Positions 24,708 through 37,300 of a DNA stretch of 64,000 bases are shown here, piece by piece. The notes under the pieces are model-generated. The model worked only from the letters and a program-made list of their open reading frames with translations, did no database searches and was not told the DNA's origin. Where the stretch lies: assembly GCA_025617375.2 (NCBI GenBank), contig JAMYGW020000001.1, positions 310,001 through 374,000 of the forward strand, read 5' to 3'. Origin of the DNA: Acarospora socialis. Taxonomy: Eukaryota > Ascomycota > Lecanoromycetes > Acarosporales > Acarosporaceae. Both the position numbers and the translations under genes were made by a program. The number at the start of each line of letters is the position of its first letter. Within the stretch, counting starts at the first letter, position 1.

Positions 24708-25916
24708 TCAATGGCCACCCGTCGTCGGTAATCCGAGAGATACCCTAATGAAGCGATCAACATCATCACCCAGAAAAGTTAGTGAGAAACATACTTGAAG
24801 CTATCGTAGACGAGCCATTGAAACGCGGTAAGAGTTCCTAATCAAGCCGATTCAGTAAGAGTACCTATCATGCTCTCAATTCAGGCAGTGTACCGATCAT
24901 CACGATTCGCACAGGCAGTCCGTTCCACAACCCCCTGAACCCAATGTTCCCATATATTCTTGAGATGGCCTTCCCTGCGCCTTCGCCAGCTACGCCAATA
25001 TCAGCACAGGAGAAAGCCTCCCGAGTCCGACTCCAACTCACGCTGTCTGTCTGCATTCAACTTCGACACCATCACATCGGCCGGATGACTGATGACCGCA
25101 CAGCCGATACCGGCAATATAACCGCCCAAGAAACTGACTCCCGTCTGCTGCAGCGCCGAGTATGCCTCTTTCGGCCTGCCGAGCGTCTTGTATATCTGCT
25201 CGACCGTCTTCTCAAACGTCGCGAACTTCACCATCGTGTATGGGATCTGCCTTGCCCAGAGCGGATACAGACCCTTGTAGAGCCCACCATATCCCTCTTT
25301 GGTGACAATCTTACTCCACCCTTCGCGGAGACTGTGGGCGTACGGCGGCAAGGTCGTCTGCATCCGCACCTTGATGGCCTCGAGCGGACACAGCGCCACA
25401 TCCGCCAGGAACTCTGCACTCGCGGACGCCGCGAGGTACACGACGGTCTTGTTCGTGTTGGGGAATACCTTTTCGCCGTAGAGGTACTTGAACACTTCGT
25501 AGAAGCCATATTTACCGCCTCCTTGCAAGCCGTAGCCCACGAATGTGGGACCGGCGCCGAAGAATATGCCCTTGAGTCCTTCCTTGGAGATGATGGTGCG
25601 CCAAGCGGAGAAATTCGAGGAATAGATCTTGGGATCGACCTGCCGCCGGCATTTGACCTAGACGAGGGGTCAGCTGCAAAACCAATTCGGGTTGCGGGTC
25701 GCGATAGGTATGCCAGATCCAGAGGTGTGACCGCTGTGTGGGTCGGTGCACAAGCTGCGGACCGCCTCCATGTTAACATGTTCCGTCAGATGCTCAGCCA
25801 ATTACCCTCGCCATACCGAGTGCACCACCCAGAGCACAGGCAGCAAAATAATTCCCCGAGTAAAGCTCAATGCGGCCAGCGGGAGGGCCCCGCCCCTGCA
25901 TCTTAGTCGCTGCCAT
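24708..25916 (-). CDS. mir1: Mitochondrial phosphate carrier (MIR1/PiC type)
   Basis: Six exons, 25916-25817, 25754-25714, 25657-25042, 24989-24894, 24837-24795 and 24744-24708, give 310 aa. It is an inner-membrane carrier importing phosphate with protons for ATP synthesis. Sequence landmarks are [18 protein letters not shown], the first carrier signature [71 protein letters not shown], and [20 protein letters not shown]. Three repeats of two helices with PX(D/E)XX(K/R) motifs are complete. The second intron (25713-25658) must begin with GC rather than GT if the universally conserved LDLVKC join is kept. The short C-terminal exons were placed by [15 protein letters not shown] and SLGLPTTG. 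Confidence 0.93.
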
Positions 25917-26979
25917 GTACGAATAGCTTCTTGAAGGTCAGTTGTGCTAACAGACCCAACCTCTCCTCCGGAGTGCGGAAGTGGATAATACTAGACGGCT
26001 CAAACAAATGGCCGGCAGAAGGAGAAGTCAAAGTTCTAGATCTACACGTGGTATGACCGAGCTCCTCCTGAAGATATGGAGCCCTCAATTCTGGAAGTGC
26101 TCGAACCTTGCCGTAACATCCAAGCTTACCTTATCCATTGCTCCAACGAGCTTATCGCAAGTTCACAACATGCCCGGGGCCAATCGTTGCCAAGCTACAG
26201 TACGTCAGCGGCTCTACAACGGTTAAACGCCTTCTTCAGAAACGCCTGTACTAATCCTCTCTTACACCCGACCATCTTATGGCTTTCATGATCTTACCGT
26301 CTCAACGAACTCAGCCCTATTTACGCTGGTGGCCCAAGAGCCACGCTCATACAAAGAACCATATATCATCCGTGTGTACACTACAGACGTCCTTCTGGGT
26401 AAGAGAGCGTCTGCGTTGCCGATCAGCGCCCCAGGCATTGCTAGAGTTATGGGTTTGGCCGTTCCCCACCTAGGTCGCGAGACGAAGATCGTTATGTGAT
26501 CGATCTCGATAGATAACTTGCTGACTTGCCGGATTCTAGAAAATAATCCTCATTCATAAAACCATGGCTTGGAAAGTTCGTAATTCGAACCGACGACCGA
26601 TCAAGTAACGTCCCTTCTACTTCTCCTCTACCTCTACCTCTACCCTACCCTACCCCACCCTACCCTCTTCCCTCCACCAACAACCACAAGAACGAGAAAA
26701 CACGTACACCGGCTATAGAAACTCTATGTATCGCCGCTTCAAACCACCGTATGAAGACAATAAGATAGAACCCTGCACGCCCACGCCCGATGACACGGCC
26801 CGGATCGATGCAACAAACCAAACCGAACCATTCAATCCTAATCATGAAACGAGCGTTCTTCGAGGAAAAAACGGTAATGGTGCTACCCTTTGTCACACCC
26901 GCGGTTCCCAATCCCGAATATGCCAAGTAAGCGAGCAACGTGCATCCAGCCACAGCCAAGCGCGTAACGAACCAAGATG
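25917..26979. other. Intergenic between cdc4 end and phosphate carrier start
   Basis: About 1.06 kb, with the phosphate carrier promoter at its left and the 3' side of cdc4 at its right. A pyrimidine-rich stretch with TACCC repeats lies at about 26,616-26,672. A 112-codon minus ORF (26998-26660) has a membrane-like composition but overlaps the cdc4 end and matches nothing I know. Confidence 0.5.
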
Positions 26980-29401
26980 CTAATTCCGATGCTTCCACCC
27001 GGTCCGTCGAGGTGGACGTGAGTGCTCGGCATCTAGATCCGTCCCCACATCCTCCTCAACATCGCCTCCTCCTCCTCCTCCTCCTCCTCCTCCTCCTTCT
27101 CCTCCTTCTCCAACGGCGGTGGCGGCGTCAGGCTCACAAGCGTCCATCATGTGCAGGTCGCCTTCCTCCAGCACTTCGGGTTCGGGCTCCTGCTCCGGCT
27201 CGACCGTCTCGTCGATGCGGCCGTAGTCCGGCATGGAATGGTCCGGGTCGGGCAGGCTGACGGGACTGCTTGAGCGGTCTGGGTCCGTGGGCGCGAAGAT
27301 GTCGTCCGGTGGGGAGAAGGACCATACCTGTACATTCCACGGGACGGTCGTTAGTATATCTGGAGAAAAGAAAGGAAAAGGACCGTATTGGCTGGGCGAG
27401 TGGGAGAGTTCTAGTACCTCCATAACTGTCCGATTCGCCCGACTCGCCATAATAACCGCCTTCTCCTCCTCAAACGCCACCCTCCAAACCGCCTCGGCCG
27501 GCGAACTCAGTTCCCGCACCAGCTGGCCGGTCTTCAGATTCCAGATCTTCACGCGGCCGTCGCTGCCGCCGGAGACGATGCGCGTTTCGTCGAACTGGAG
27601 GCTCGTGACGCTGTTGTCGTGGGCCGCGAGTCGGTGGATCGGTGCTTTCTCTTCGAGCGACCAGACGCGCACGGAGCCGTCCGAGCCGCCGGTGACGAGG
27701 ATGTTGCCGCGCATTTGGAGCTGGCCGACGAGCGAGGTGTGGCCTTGGAGGATGGCTTCGCATTGTCTGTGGGGACGGTTACTGATGTACCTCATGGGTA
27801 TTTCGGGATCGCCGTTACTCACCCTGTATGAGGGTCCCATATCCGCACGCTCGTGTCCAGACTGCCGGTGGCGATCCTCTTCCCATCGAACGCGATGGCG
27901 TAGATCTGGCTGTAGTGGCCCGTCAATGTCCGCAGACATTTCCCCTCCGAAATGCTCCAGATCCGCGCCGTGGTGTCGTAGCTGCCGGAAACGACCATGT
28001 CACCGTGGATCTCTAGGCATCGCACGCTCGCTTGGTGGCCGACGAGCACGTTCTTGCACACGCCTGTTGGCAGATCCCAGACCCGTAAGGTCGTGTCTCG
28101 AGATCCGGATATGGCCGTGTGGGCGTCAGACATCTTCAAACATCGGACCGTTGAGGTGTGACCGCGCAAAGTGTGTATACTCATTCTGCAATCATCAGCA
28201 TGTAATTGAACAGGTTTGCCTAGGATATAAGCATACCCAGTAGCCATGTTCCAGACCCTGACGTCTCTGTCGCACCCACCACTGACCAGAGTGTCATCCC
28301 ATGGCACCATGGCCCACACGCCCATGATATGTCCCTGCAACGTCTTTTGATGTTCACCATTCGTATTGAAGACATGGATCTTCGCATTATCTAATGCTAC
28401 CACTATGTACTTGCTCGTCAAATGTAGGCTGGTCACAACTCCCTGGTCCGGTGTGATGTGTCTGCAAATCGCCTCTCCACCTTTTCTCCACGCCGCCTCG
28501 ACCATATACCGCTGTTTGAAATGTGATTTGTAAGATGTCGTCTTAGGCCTGTGTTTCTTGGTCTTCGGACTCGAAGAGCCTGACAGACCCGACGTGGCCA
28601 GATTCGGAGCGCTGGTCGAAGGACCCGGTAATATGCTATCGTAGGCTCGTTTGGGAGAACCGTTGGAGGGTTTTAAGTTGTAAGGTCCATGACCCGCGTT
28701 AGGGACTGAAGGTAGAGGGTTCGAGGGAGGTGTGTTTGAATCCGACATCCTGCGATAGGCGTGTTTGTCGCACAAGATCTTCCAGGTCATATCATCGCTC
28801 AATAAGTCATGCCATCTCCTCGACACTTGAGATGCTCGAGATAAGGTCTTTGGATCATCGACGAAACTCAAGACCTAGATGAAACACTTCTAAGCGGGGT
28901 CCATGTAAGCACTAGGAGAGGTACACTCACTCTCAAACACAGCTCATTGGGTAAGCAACGAAAAGGATCCTTCTTCAACCTGGGGCTGACAAATTGGTGG
29001 ACGAAACTGAGTTGATGACTATCACACAGATTCAGGATTTCCGCCAGATATCTTTGCCTTTCTGCACTGTCCAGTCTGCTGAAATGTGATCGGGCATCAC
29101 GCAGAAAGGCATCCTCATTCTCTCCGGCCGTGCTCCAACTCGGTGCTCTTTGATGAGGAGTCGGGCTCGGCGCCGGAGTGGGTGGGGATGCGGGCGCTGA
29201 AGGGAGGAGGCTGTGGGGGACCGGAGATCCCATGGGTCTATTGGGCGTCGGAAGTGGTTTTGGGTGACTGCGCGTTACTGAGTCCCTTCTCCGGGATATG
29301 CGTGAGGTGGATGCCGTGAGAGACATTGGCGCGGGCCTTGCTGTTGGAGAGATCTCATCGTCGGAATCGATCAGCGAGGCCCGCCGCTGGAGTAAACTCA
29401 T
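26980..29401 (-). CDS. cdc4: F-box/WD40 substrate receptor Cdc4 (FBXW7 orthologue)
   Basis: Exons 29401-28931, 28874-28237, 28185-27823, 27766-27418 and 27327-26980 give 722 aa. After a disordered N-terminus, the F-box (CLPNELCLRVLSFVDDPKTL) lies near residues 150-195 and is split by the first intron. Seven or eight WD40 units follow, e.g. TLQGHIMGVWAMVPWDDTLV, SIHTLRGHTSTVRCLKMSD, VLVGHQASVRCLEIHGDMVV and TSLVGQLQMRGNILVTGGSD. As the SCF receptor it would deliver phosphodegron proteins such as CDK inhibitors to ubiquitination. The C-terminus contains an 11-Gly run encoded by a CTC/CTT tract at 27,060-27,115. The start MSLLQRRASLIDSDDE was preferred over the in-frame upstream Met at 29695, whose leader is unlike the family. 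Confidence 0.93.
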
Positions 29402-30130
29402 CTTGACCGAATGGATTTCTTCATGCGACAGCTCGGTGCTGCAAATAGATTGTTTGTGCTTGGATCCGTGCAAAAGCTGTAGAAGACGATTTGATGTGTG
29501 CAACCCTCGAATGTGTGTCCTATTTAAGTGATGGGAATAGTTCCCAGGTCGTTGGAAGAGTGTGAAAGCCTTGAACCTGCCTGAGGAACAAGACCCTGAT
29601 GGTGTTCGGCAAAGGGACGATCGCGGGCGGATGTGCTTCGACTGGGGTGCCTTGTCACTGAAAATGAAAAGAAACGAAAAGTAAGCCTTGAACACTGTTT
29701 ATATAGGGATAGTATCCATCAGATATACTCCACGGCGCAGAATGCTCCCTGAACCAGCACGGCAAAGCGGTGAAGAGTTCGCAGAGATAAATGTCCTGCA
29801 CGAGACCGCCACGCTGAGCAGGCGTCAACACCACGCTTGATTTAGAAGACAGCTGCACCCGTGGTCCAGCGATCATGACGACCCAGCATTCGGATCCATT
29901 TTGAATAGTTCACATCGATTAGACATTTACTGTAGGGTCCTTGAGACTTGCCTCTCTACATCGATCAGGCAGGCAGGAAGTGAGAGCTCACTCTTCTAGC
30001 CAGGATACGCAAAGATCTCTACCTATTCGTGCTCGTGACACAAGACCCCATATGCAATATGATCTTGTAGAGGTCCATTCTATGATATAGCGCTGTATTA
30101 AGAGTAGACTGCAATTCCCAGAACAGCCTC
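29402..30130. other. Intergenic upstream of cdc4
   Basis: This is 729 bp between cdc4 and CCT8, both leftward. The frame upstream of the chosen cdc4 start stays open to 29695, so the 5' UTR or a longer N-terminus lies here. No other feature recognised. Confidence 0.5.
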
Positions 30131-31917
30131 CTAATCTTCATCCCACCCAGGGTTTGGCCCCGGTGGTTTGGGTCCTCCTGCTTGCCGTGCCACGATGATC
30201 TGATCCACACTCAACACCGTCCTCGCTGCCTCTGTAGCCAGCCGGATAGCCCACTGCTTACTAACTAACAAATCTAAGATGCCTTCTTCCTCTGCGTCCA
30301 ATGTTCCGGTGCCGCTTTCGTTCTCGATGTCCACGCCAATTGTCCAGTCATCTTCATCATCGTCATCATCTTCATCGTCCTCTTGGTCGTCATCGTCGTC
30401 ATCCTCATCATCAGACTTGGACTTGGACTTGGTGGAAGTGTTATGGGCGGTATATAGTCTTGAAAGAACCTCGGTCGCATCGAGACCCGCTGATTCGGCC
30501 AGGGTGCGAGGTATGACTTCGAAGGCTTCGGCGTACTTCTTGATGGCGTATTGAGCGAGTCCTGGGGTCCTCTCGCCATACGCGGAGATTCGCTCGACGA
30601 GTTGCATCTCCGTAGCTCCAGCGCCAGGTACTAATCTTGAATCCTTCGTGATGGCCTTGACGACATTGACCCCGTCATCCACAGCGCGTTCGATGTCGTC
30701 AAGGTGGTTCTGCGTCGCGCCTCGGATGACGAGCGTTGCGGTACGGGTGGCATCGTTTTCTTGCCTGAAGACAGTGACCCTATCACCTCCTATCTCCAAC
30801 GTCTCGACGATGTCGACATTGCCCATCTCGTCCGGCATTGGGGCGCCAAGACGAGCGAGGGGTGTGGCGCCGACAACACGGCAGAGACGGCGTAGCTCAA
30901 ACTTAGAGAGAATCTTGATCACCAGGATCCCGAATCGGTTGAGGTAGTGAAGGGCAAGCTCGCCGACTGTCGCGCCGGCCACCACAACGCGCAGGCCAGA
31001 GTCGTGGAGCTCTTTGACGATCTTCTCGAGCTGATTCTCTTCCCCTTTTGTAAAGTCGAGCATCTCTTTCGCGTTGTGTAGTAGAACCGTCCCCTTCGTC
31101 TCCGTCTGGCTGATGTCAATGGGACACGAGAACACTCCAACCTTTGCCTTCTTCGCCTTCTTGACCGACCCGTCGGGTTCTCTTCCAAACACCATGCCCT
31201 TAACAACCCTACTCTGCTCCAAACTACCTCCCATAATCTTAACCACGCGAATATTATCCACATTAAAGTTCACCGGATTCTTCGGCAACACCGCGAGCAC
31301 GGCTTCAGCCACCATATTCGCCAGGAAGTCCTCGCTGCCGGATTGTTTCGACGCCACGACCGTGCGTATCGCCTTACTCAGCTCCGCCTGCGACCTGATG
31401 TCCTTGACCTGATCCACCTCCAGTTGATCCAGCGTCTCCAGCGCAAACTTCTGCGCCCGCTCGTACCCCTGCACCACATCGCTGGCCTTCAGTCCCATCC
31501 GCAGCAGGTCTTCCGCCTTCTTCAGCAGTTCGCCCGCCAGCACAATCACCATGTTCGTGGCGTCGCCCATCTCCGCTTCCTGCTGCTGGCTGGCCATGAC
31601 GATCAGCTTCGCGGCCGGGTGGACGACGTCCAGTTCTCGGAGGATCGTGGCGGCGTCGGAGGTGAGGATCATTTTTTGCAGGTGGTTGATGACGATCTTG
31701 TTGCGGCCGTAGGGCCCTAGGGAGGTTTGGACGGTCTGGGCAATGGCGCGGCATGCTTCGATGTTGCGGAGGACGGCGCCATCTTCGGACTCGTAGCTGT
31801 GAGATGCAGAGCTTTAGTGAGATATCATGGGCCATAGAAGAGCAGCGAGGGCGATTACTTTTGGTAGCCTTGCTTGAATAGGCCACTATTCGGCGCACTG
31901 GGTATCGATAACGACAT
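30131..31917 (-). CDS. cct8: T-complex chaperonin subunit theta (CCT8)
   Basis: Two exons, 31917-31859 and 31796-30131, give 574 aa. CCT8 is one of eight subunits of the cytosolic TRiC/CCT ring that folds actin, tubulin and WD40 proteins by ATP hydrolysis. The N-terminal ATP-binding parts are visible: SLGPYGRNKIVINH, LTSDAATILRELDVVHPA and EMGDATNMVIVLAGELL (GDATN is the theta-type form of the nucleotide motif). The ending VARQAGGPKPPGPNPG is typical of theta subunits. An Asp/Glu-rich insertion of about 25 residues (near residues 472-500, encoded by ATC/CAT-like repeats at 30,340-30,410) interrupts the equatorial domain; acidic insertions are common in fungal copies. Confidence 0.96.
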
Positions 31918-32379
31918 CCCAGCAGATTTGTATGTAGAAGAGTGAGTAGCTACGGCGTTGGAAATTTCTAGGTGCAAAGCAGCAAAAAAGTTCAACAAAC
32001 GCGTGAAGTTGAAGCTTCCTCCAAGACCTCAAATTTAGCGAGCCTTGACGCGAAGGGATCCCTTGCCAAGGGTAGCACTTCGATACTAGGTAGGTAGTAT
32101 AGAGGCAATACCTTAAGCTCACATGCACGAACTACTTATCGACATGACTTGACTCTAGAACTGTACCTAAGAACTGGAAGGTCGCTCTAAAATCTTAGTA
32201 TCACACAACGGGGATGCTATTCCCACCGAGAACTAACTTGCTGCTCCAGCAGGACTAGCTATTTCTAACATGGAACGCCGCTCCAGACATCCACGCCTCA
32301 AGAATATGCTGTGTCCTGCACATATCACCAGAGACTTTCGTTCCTGAAGGCCTTTCTGAAGTCGTCAACTGTACTTGGA
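31918..32379. other. Intergenic upstream of CCT8
   Basis: This is 462 bp holding the CCT8 promoter and OMA1 3' UTR. One AGGTAGGTAG motif lies near 32,088. No gene or RNA recognised. Confidence 0.55.
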
Positions 32380-33794
32380 TCAGCTTTGCCACGGTTGTCC
32401 GCAAAACGGAAAGTCTGCCCTACCGTAGCCGATTGTGTTCGCACAACCGCTCTCTGCTCGTTTTGACTCCGCTTCAGGTAACCTGCGTAAGGGATTGTTA
32501 GAAACTCAACTTCCATTCTGTGCATGCTGGGATCACAAGCTATCGTACCACTTCTGTATCATGCCGAGCCTATTGTGATTCTATTTGCAATCAGTAATAG
32601 ACATCCAAAGGGCACTGGGTAAGAACTTACCGATGGGTGGGTCGATATAAACTGCGGGATAGCAACCTTCTCGGCCTCCTCCATACGGGCCCACCTATGT
32701 TCAGTTAGAAGCGTCCATGGATTCGCGAAACGTTTCACGTACAGCCTTGCAGCAGCCACTGGATCGAAACAACTTTCCGCCATCATCACTGACGTTATCA
32801 TTAGCCGCAATCCAGGTCAGCCGGTCAAAGGATCGTACTCAGGCCAATATAGTCGGCCTCGGACTGTAATCACATCAGCACTGATCGATATCGAATCTGT
32901 AGAGAGTCTACCTCTTGCTTCCTGGAGCCCGGCCTCAAATAAGCATAATCGAGCAGAAGCTGGCCAATGCTACCGGAGACGTCGAAAACATAGGAAGCGA
33001 CGTAGGCAATTGGAATGGCCAGAACCGTTTGGCTCATCCGCTCGGCCGCGTGGCGAGCGACATTGTGAGCGATCTCATGCCCCAACACAGCAGCCAGGCC
33101 GTCTTCGCCGTCACAGATGGGCAGTATACCGCTGAACACGAAGACCTTGCCACTAAGGGACCCTCAGCAGGCCGCGCATCGCAAGGTCGGTTCCGGGGAA
33201 GTGGCATACCCCGGTATCACAAAAGCATTCAGCTGGCTCTCGTCATCAATGACATGAACCTCCCAGTCCTGATCATGCAGCCCGGACTGAGGGATCAATC
33301 TGTCCAACACCCTCTGCACCATCTTCACCTGCGGGTGCCACGGCGGCAACACCCTGTGCCCGAATTGCCGTAGCGTCTGTTGGTACATCTGCTGCGCCGT
33401 GCTCTGCTCCGTGCTCGGTGAAACGCAGTTGAAGCGGCGGCGTCCGCTTACCTGCACACCGTCCGTTATCAGCCACGACAGCTCTCCATTATCGTAGAAG
33501 GGAGGGAGAGCGAGAGAGACGTACGGGCACTTCTTCGAGGTTGTAGACATAAAACGCCCCCGCGCCCACCCCGGTTGCTCCGACGCCCGTGCGGAACGCA
33601 GGGCTGGTCCTCCAGAGCACGTAGAGCTGCTGCGCCCGCGAGAACCGGTTGTACTGTGGTCTTGGACGGCCGTAGCTATAGCGTGAATGAGCTCCTCGCG
33701 CCTGTTGTATCTGTCGTGTGACTTGGGAGCTAGGGCTGGGGCGGAGGAGTGAGGGGTTTGACAGGCGTGGAAAAACCGTACGTGTCGCGAACAT
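32380..33794 (-). CDS. oma1: Mitochondrial metalloendopeptidase OMA1
   Basis: Eight exons (33794-33525, 33451-33210, 33152-32912, 32863-32839, 32788-32743, 32694-32631, 32580-32549, 32482-32380) sum to 340 aa. The gene is unusually intron-rich; exons of 25, 46 and 32 nt were placed by conservation. A basic presequence (MFATRTVFPRLSNPS) and a membrane-like segment precede VIDDESQLNAFVIPGGKVFV, then the M48 zinc site HEIAHNVARHAAER near residue 195 and the third ligand in SEADYIGLMMMAESCFDP. The ending THPSNHNRLGMIQKWLPEAE is family-typical. OMA1 is a stress-activated inner-membrane protease that cleaves dynamin-like fusion proteins and other membrane proteins. No active-site residue is missing. 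Confidence 0.93.
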
Positions 33795-34303
33795 GGTATG
33801 GAGATGGTGGATTGAGCTTCCGTCAGGAATCTAATGTCTCTCGGAGGAGGAAGAAAGACATAGCACAGCTCTGATGGTTACTCTCTTATGACGGGCTCAG
33901 CGCAGCTTTGATCCCGCGCTTCAGCCCTTGCATGTTGTGTTTGGTTTGACAGCGGTAGGCTCCGTGAACGTGACATCACTGCCAAAAATACCATGTCTTT
34001 ACTTCGGACATGAGATACTGAGTAGGTAAATTCATCCAATCAATATATGCCCTAGTAAGACCTTGTATGGCAACACAACAATGTTGTAGATATAAATATA
34101 GTATATCTCCAAACAACAGAATTCTTTCCTTCCGCTAAGTGTCCTAAAAATGCCTCCATCAGAGATATAGAACAGACCTGAGCCGCCAAAATGCACCAAA
34201 CCGGCCTAGGTATCATGAAGATGTCGCAGTCAAGGCGTCAAGCATACAGTATAGATTAGACCCATCGTTATATTCACAGCAGATTTTCACATGTCAAGGC
34301 CGT
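33795..34303. other. Intergenic upstream of OMA1
   Basis: This is 509 bp with the OMA1 promoter to the left and the 3' UTR of the RING-PH-vWA gene to the right. No ORF or repeat of note. Confidence 0.55.
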
Positions 34304-37300
34304 TCATGATTCTTCCATCAGTGCCGCATCACCAGCTTCACGCCATTCGCGTGACCTTGCTGTTAATCGCTTGACTCCCGATATTCTTCCGGCCCAGAGA
34401 GACTCGGAAGGTGTTCTGAAGGTGTATCCACGTTGCGATGAAATGACACCAATGGCTTGGAGCACGGCCTTCCTCGAATCACGACCGAATACAGCCGGAT
34501 GGTTGATCCACTCCAACGATGATTCAAGCTCCATGTCCAGCGCGGACATTGTCGTAACATCAATTCCGGCAGCCGGAGCGAAGTTGTTATCCTGTTGTGG
34601 TGACGGCTGTCGTTCGGGTGTTTGGGTCGATGGAGAACCAGTGCCGCCGCCAGCGACACTGTTGGCGGTACTGGGTGGCTTCGCTCCCGGTTGTGGAATC
34701 GGCGGTAGGCCTCCTTTTCCGAGGCCCTTGAGGATGGTGCGTGTTTCGTTGAGTAGATGGTGAGCGCGTTCATGCTGGCCCCGTGACACCAACGTCAACG
34801 CACGCGTCAACATATCAGAAGTGAGAAGCTCCATCCGGCGTTGCACGACACTCGGATGTGGAGGAATAGGGGGAGTGCTCATTTGTCCATGTTGTTTGGA
34901 CTTGGACGTTGCCGGCAGCATCGTTATTGCCAGAAGAGATGGCCGTGGGAGATGGGTCAAGGTCCCTTCGCGCAGGATGTCACCGTAAGTTAGGTCAGCT
35001 TGGATCAAGGGAACTTCTTCAACGCTCAGACTCCGCGTCTCATCCTGGTCTAGCGGTCCGCCGAGGGCTTCCAGTCCCGAAACAATCGACTCCCATGGAT
35101 CTTGAGGCAGTTGCTCTTGTGAGGAATTGTCAGGTGCAATCACCAGTTGTACCAGTATATCTGCAGTGCGATTAGCAACACGTTTCAGCTTGTCGATCCT
35201 GTCATTCGAGACTTGCCTCGCTTGTCGCCAAACCTCAGGTCACCTAATGCAGCTTCTGCATCTCGGCCAGTGGCTCGCTTGGTGATCTGCAAAGCCCCAC
35301 TGATTTTGACGAATTTGGCTGGTGAACCCTCTGGCAACCGTAATTTCAACTTGACATTCTGATGCGAAGTTGTCTGCATAGAACCTAAGCAACCAGCGAC
35401 GCACTCTCGGAGCATCATCCAATCTTTAACGTATGTATACGAGGCTTTGGTCCGCGTGGATAATTCGATCATTGTGTCGGGTTTATGCGTCGAGCCGAGT
35501 CCGAATGAATGTATGGCAACCCTAGCAGTTGTGTCAGTATGCGGACTGCAATCTCTTGGTGGGTATATGCAATTATCCGAACTGAGATTGGAAAGAATTG
35601 ACGTACTTTGCAGCTTCCGCTCGAGACACCACGAAGTCTACACTCTCCGCGTCGGACGTGGACGAGTCGCTTATGAGCAGGATCGTTGCGATCGGGTTAT
35701 TTGATTTGCGCTGCATGAGGAGGTCCATGGCAACATTCGCCCCTTCCACGACATCCGCGCGCAGGCTCTTCTGACCGACAGGCCGAATTGAGTTCAATAC
35801 CTTGGTCCAACCGCTCCACGTTTTCGTCGTCATACCGACTAGCGGCACCCCGCCACCACCGGACCCAAATGTGACCAACCCCATTCTATCCCTTTCGCCA
35901 AGGTTCTGCACCAGAAACTTGAGCGCATCCCGTAGGAGGGCAATCTTGAGACCCTGCATGGACGAGGAGACAGGGATGACCATTACCAAGTCGAGTGGCA
36001 CGTGGAGAGATGTCGGTAGCCGCTGCTCTTGTTGACCCCTGGCGGAGCTAGAATACTCAGTTGGTGCGGTGTTGTTAGACTTGTTGGCACCATACGAAGA
36101 ATTCATTGATGAGACCCTTCTTGTCCTCATGGTCCTGTAGTCGTCCTCATCGGTACCCGAATTGTCTAAATCGTACTCGGAGTTTCTGATTGGGGCCTCA
36201 ATCGCATTGAGATCTGTAAGTGCTCGTTTCCAGATCTCCAACTGGTTGCGGGATGGAAAATGTAGGTGGAACGAGGGTAGTTCTTGGACAGAGAGACTGA
36301 GGGTCAAAACGGGTTCATCTTGAAGGACTATTGTCAGCGACCGTAGGCTTAGGGCACCAGGAAAGGAATTACCTGGGCTAGACTCTACGTGTTTCAGGTG
36401 CTTCTTGATCAATATCGACCCTTTGAGCGTACATCTGGTCATCTTTCTTTTGGAGTTTCCGTCCGCATACTGCGGCGGGGCCCCCCTTTTTTCCTTGACA
36501 CAGATGAGCATTTCCGCGAAAAGGAAGCATTCCAACTCCTGCCACGAGTGTCGGTCCTTGCCGACTCTGATGGTACCGTATAGTCGGAGCTTTCCAAACC
36601 TATGTCTTGTTAGGAAGTGATGCTTGATTCGATCCGTAATGATACCTCACCTCTGGAAGTCCAGACCGTGCCAGTTGTCAACCCGTACACGCAGGTCCTC
36701 GGTGATTTCTTCCAGAAGCTCCGGAGGATCGTTTGACCAGATGGGTTGCCTGCCTGGGGGCGGAGACCTCGATCGCCCGTAGCCATCATCACGAGGGTAC
36801 GACGATACTGGTAAGACACTTCGCAAGTCATCCGGATCCGGGATCCACTTGCCATCCGAAACCTCTACCGTAATTAGGCACGTCGACGTTTGCTGTTGCC
36901 GCGACCGACTCAGAGTTGGGAACTCGCTTCGGATAGTCACACTAGGAGGGGGGATTGGGTTTTTCATGACGCTCGTACGGGGGCTGCTGAGGTCGGCTTC
37001 CATTGATTGCACGTCGTAATCGTGCCTTCTTCCACCGTTGGTATGGTGCGACTCGCCGTAATCACCAGACGACGCAGCGCCAGTAGCCCCGCTGTCGTTC
37101 CTCGCATGATGACCCTGTGACCCCACTCCCAATCTTTCTATCCGCTCCCGCTGAACCTCTCTGGTCTCTCGCTGATGGGAGTCACGGTGATCTCGCTGGT
37201 TGTAGCGATGAGTGGATTCGCGGCTCCTCGGCCGATCGCGTGATGATTGGTGATCCCACGGCGTTGGGGTGGCCTGCGCACTCCGCTGAGCATCTCTAGT

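Noticed and set aside
24944-25906. 320-codon plus-strand ORF
   Set aside because: It lies antisense to the phosphate carrier gene, whose conserved carrier signatures and splice sites explain the sequence; the ORF itself has no family resemblance.
26540-26620. Possible tRNA (minus-strand GGTTCGAATTA-like box B near 26,590)
   Set aside because: The flanking T-stem bases do not pair and no acceptor stem or box A is found.
27233-28243. 336-codon plus-strand ORF
   Set aside because: Antisense to the WD40 region of cdc4; composition follows from the codon bias of the opposite strand.
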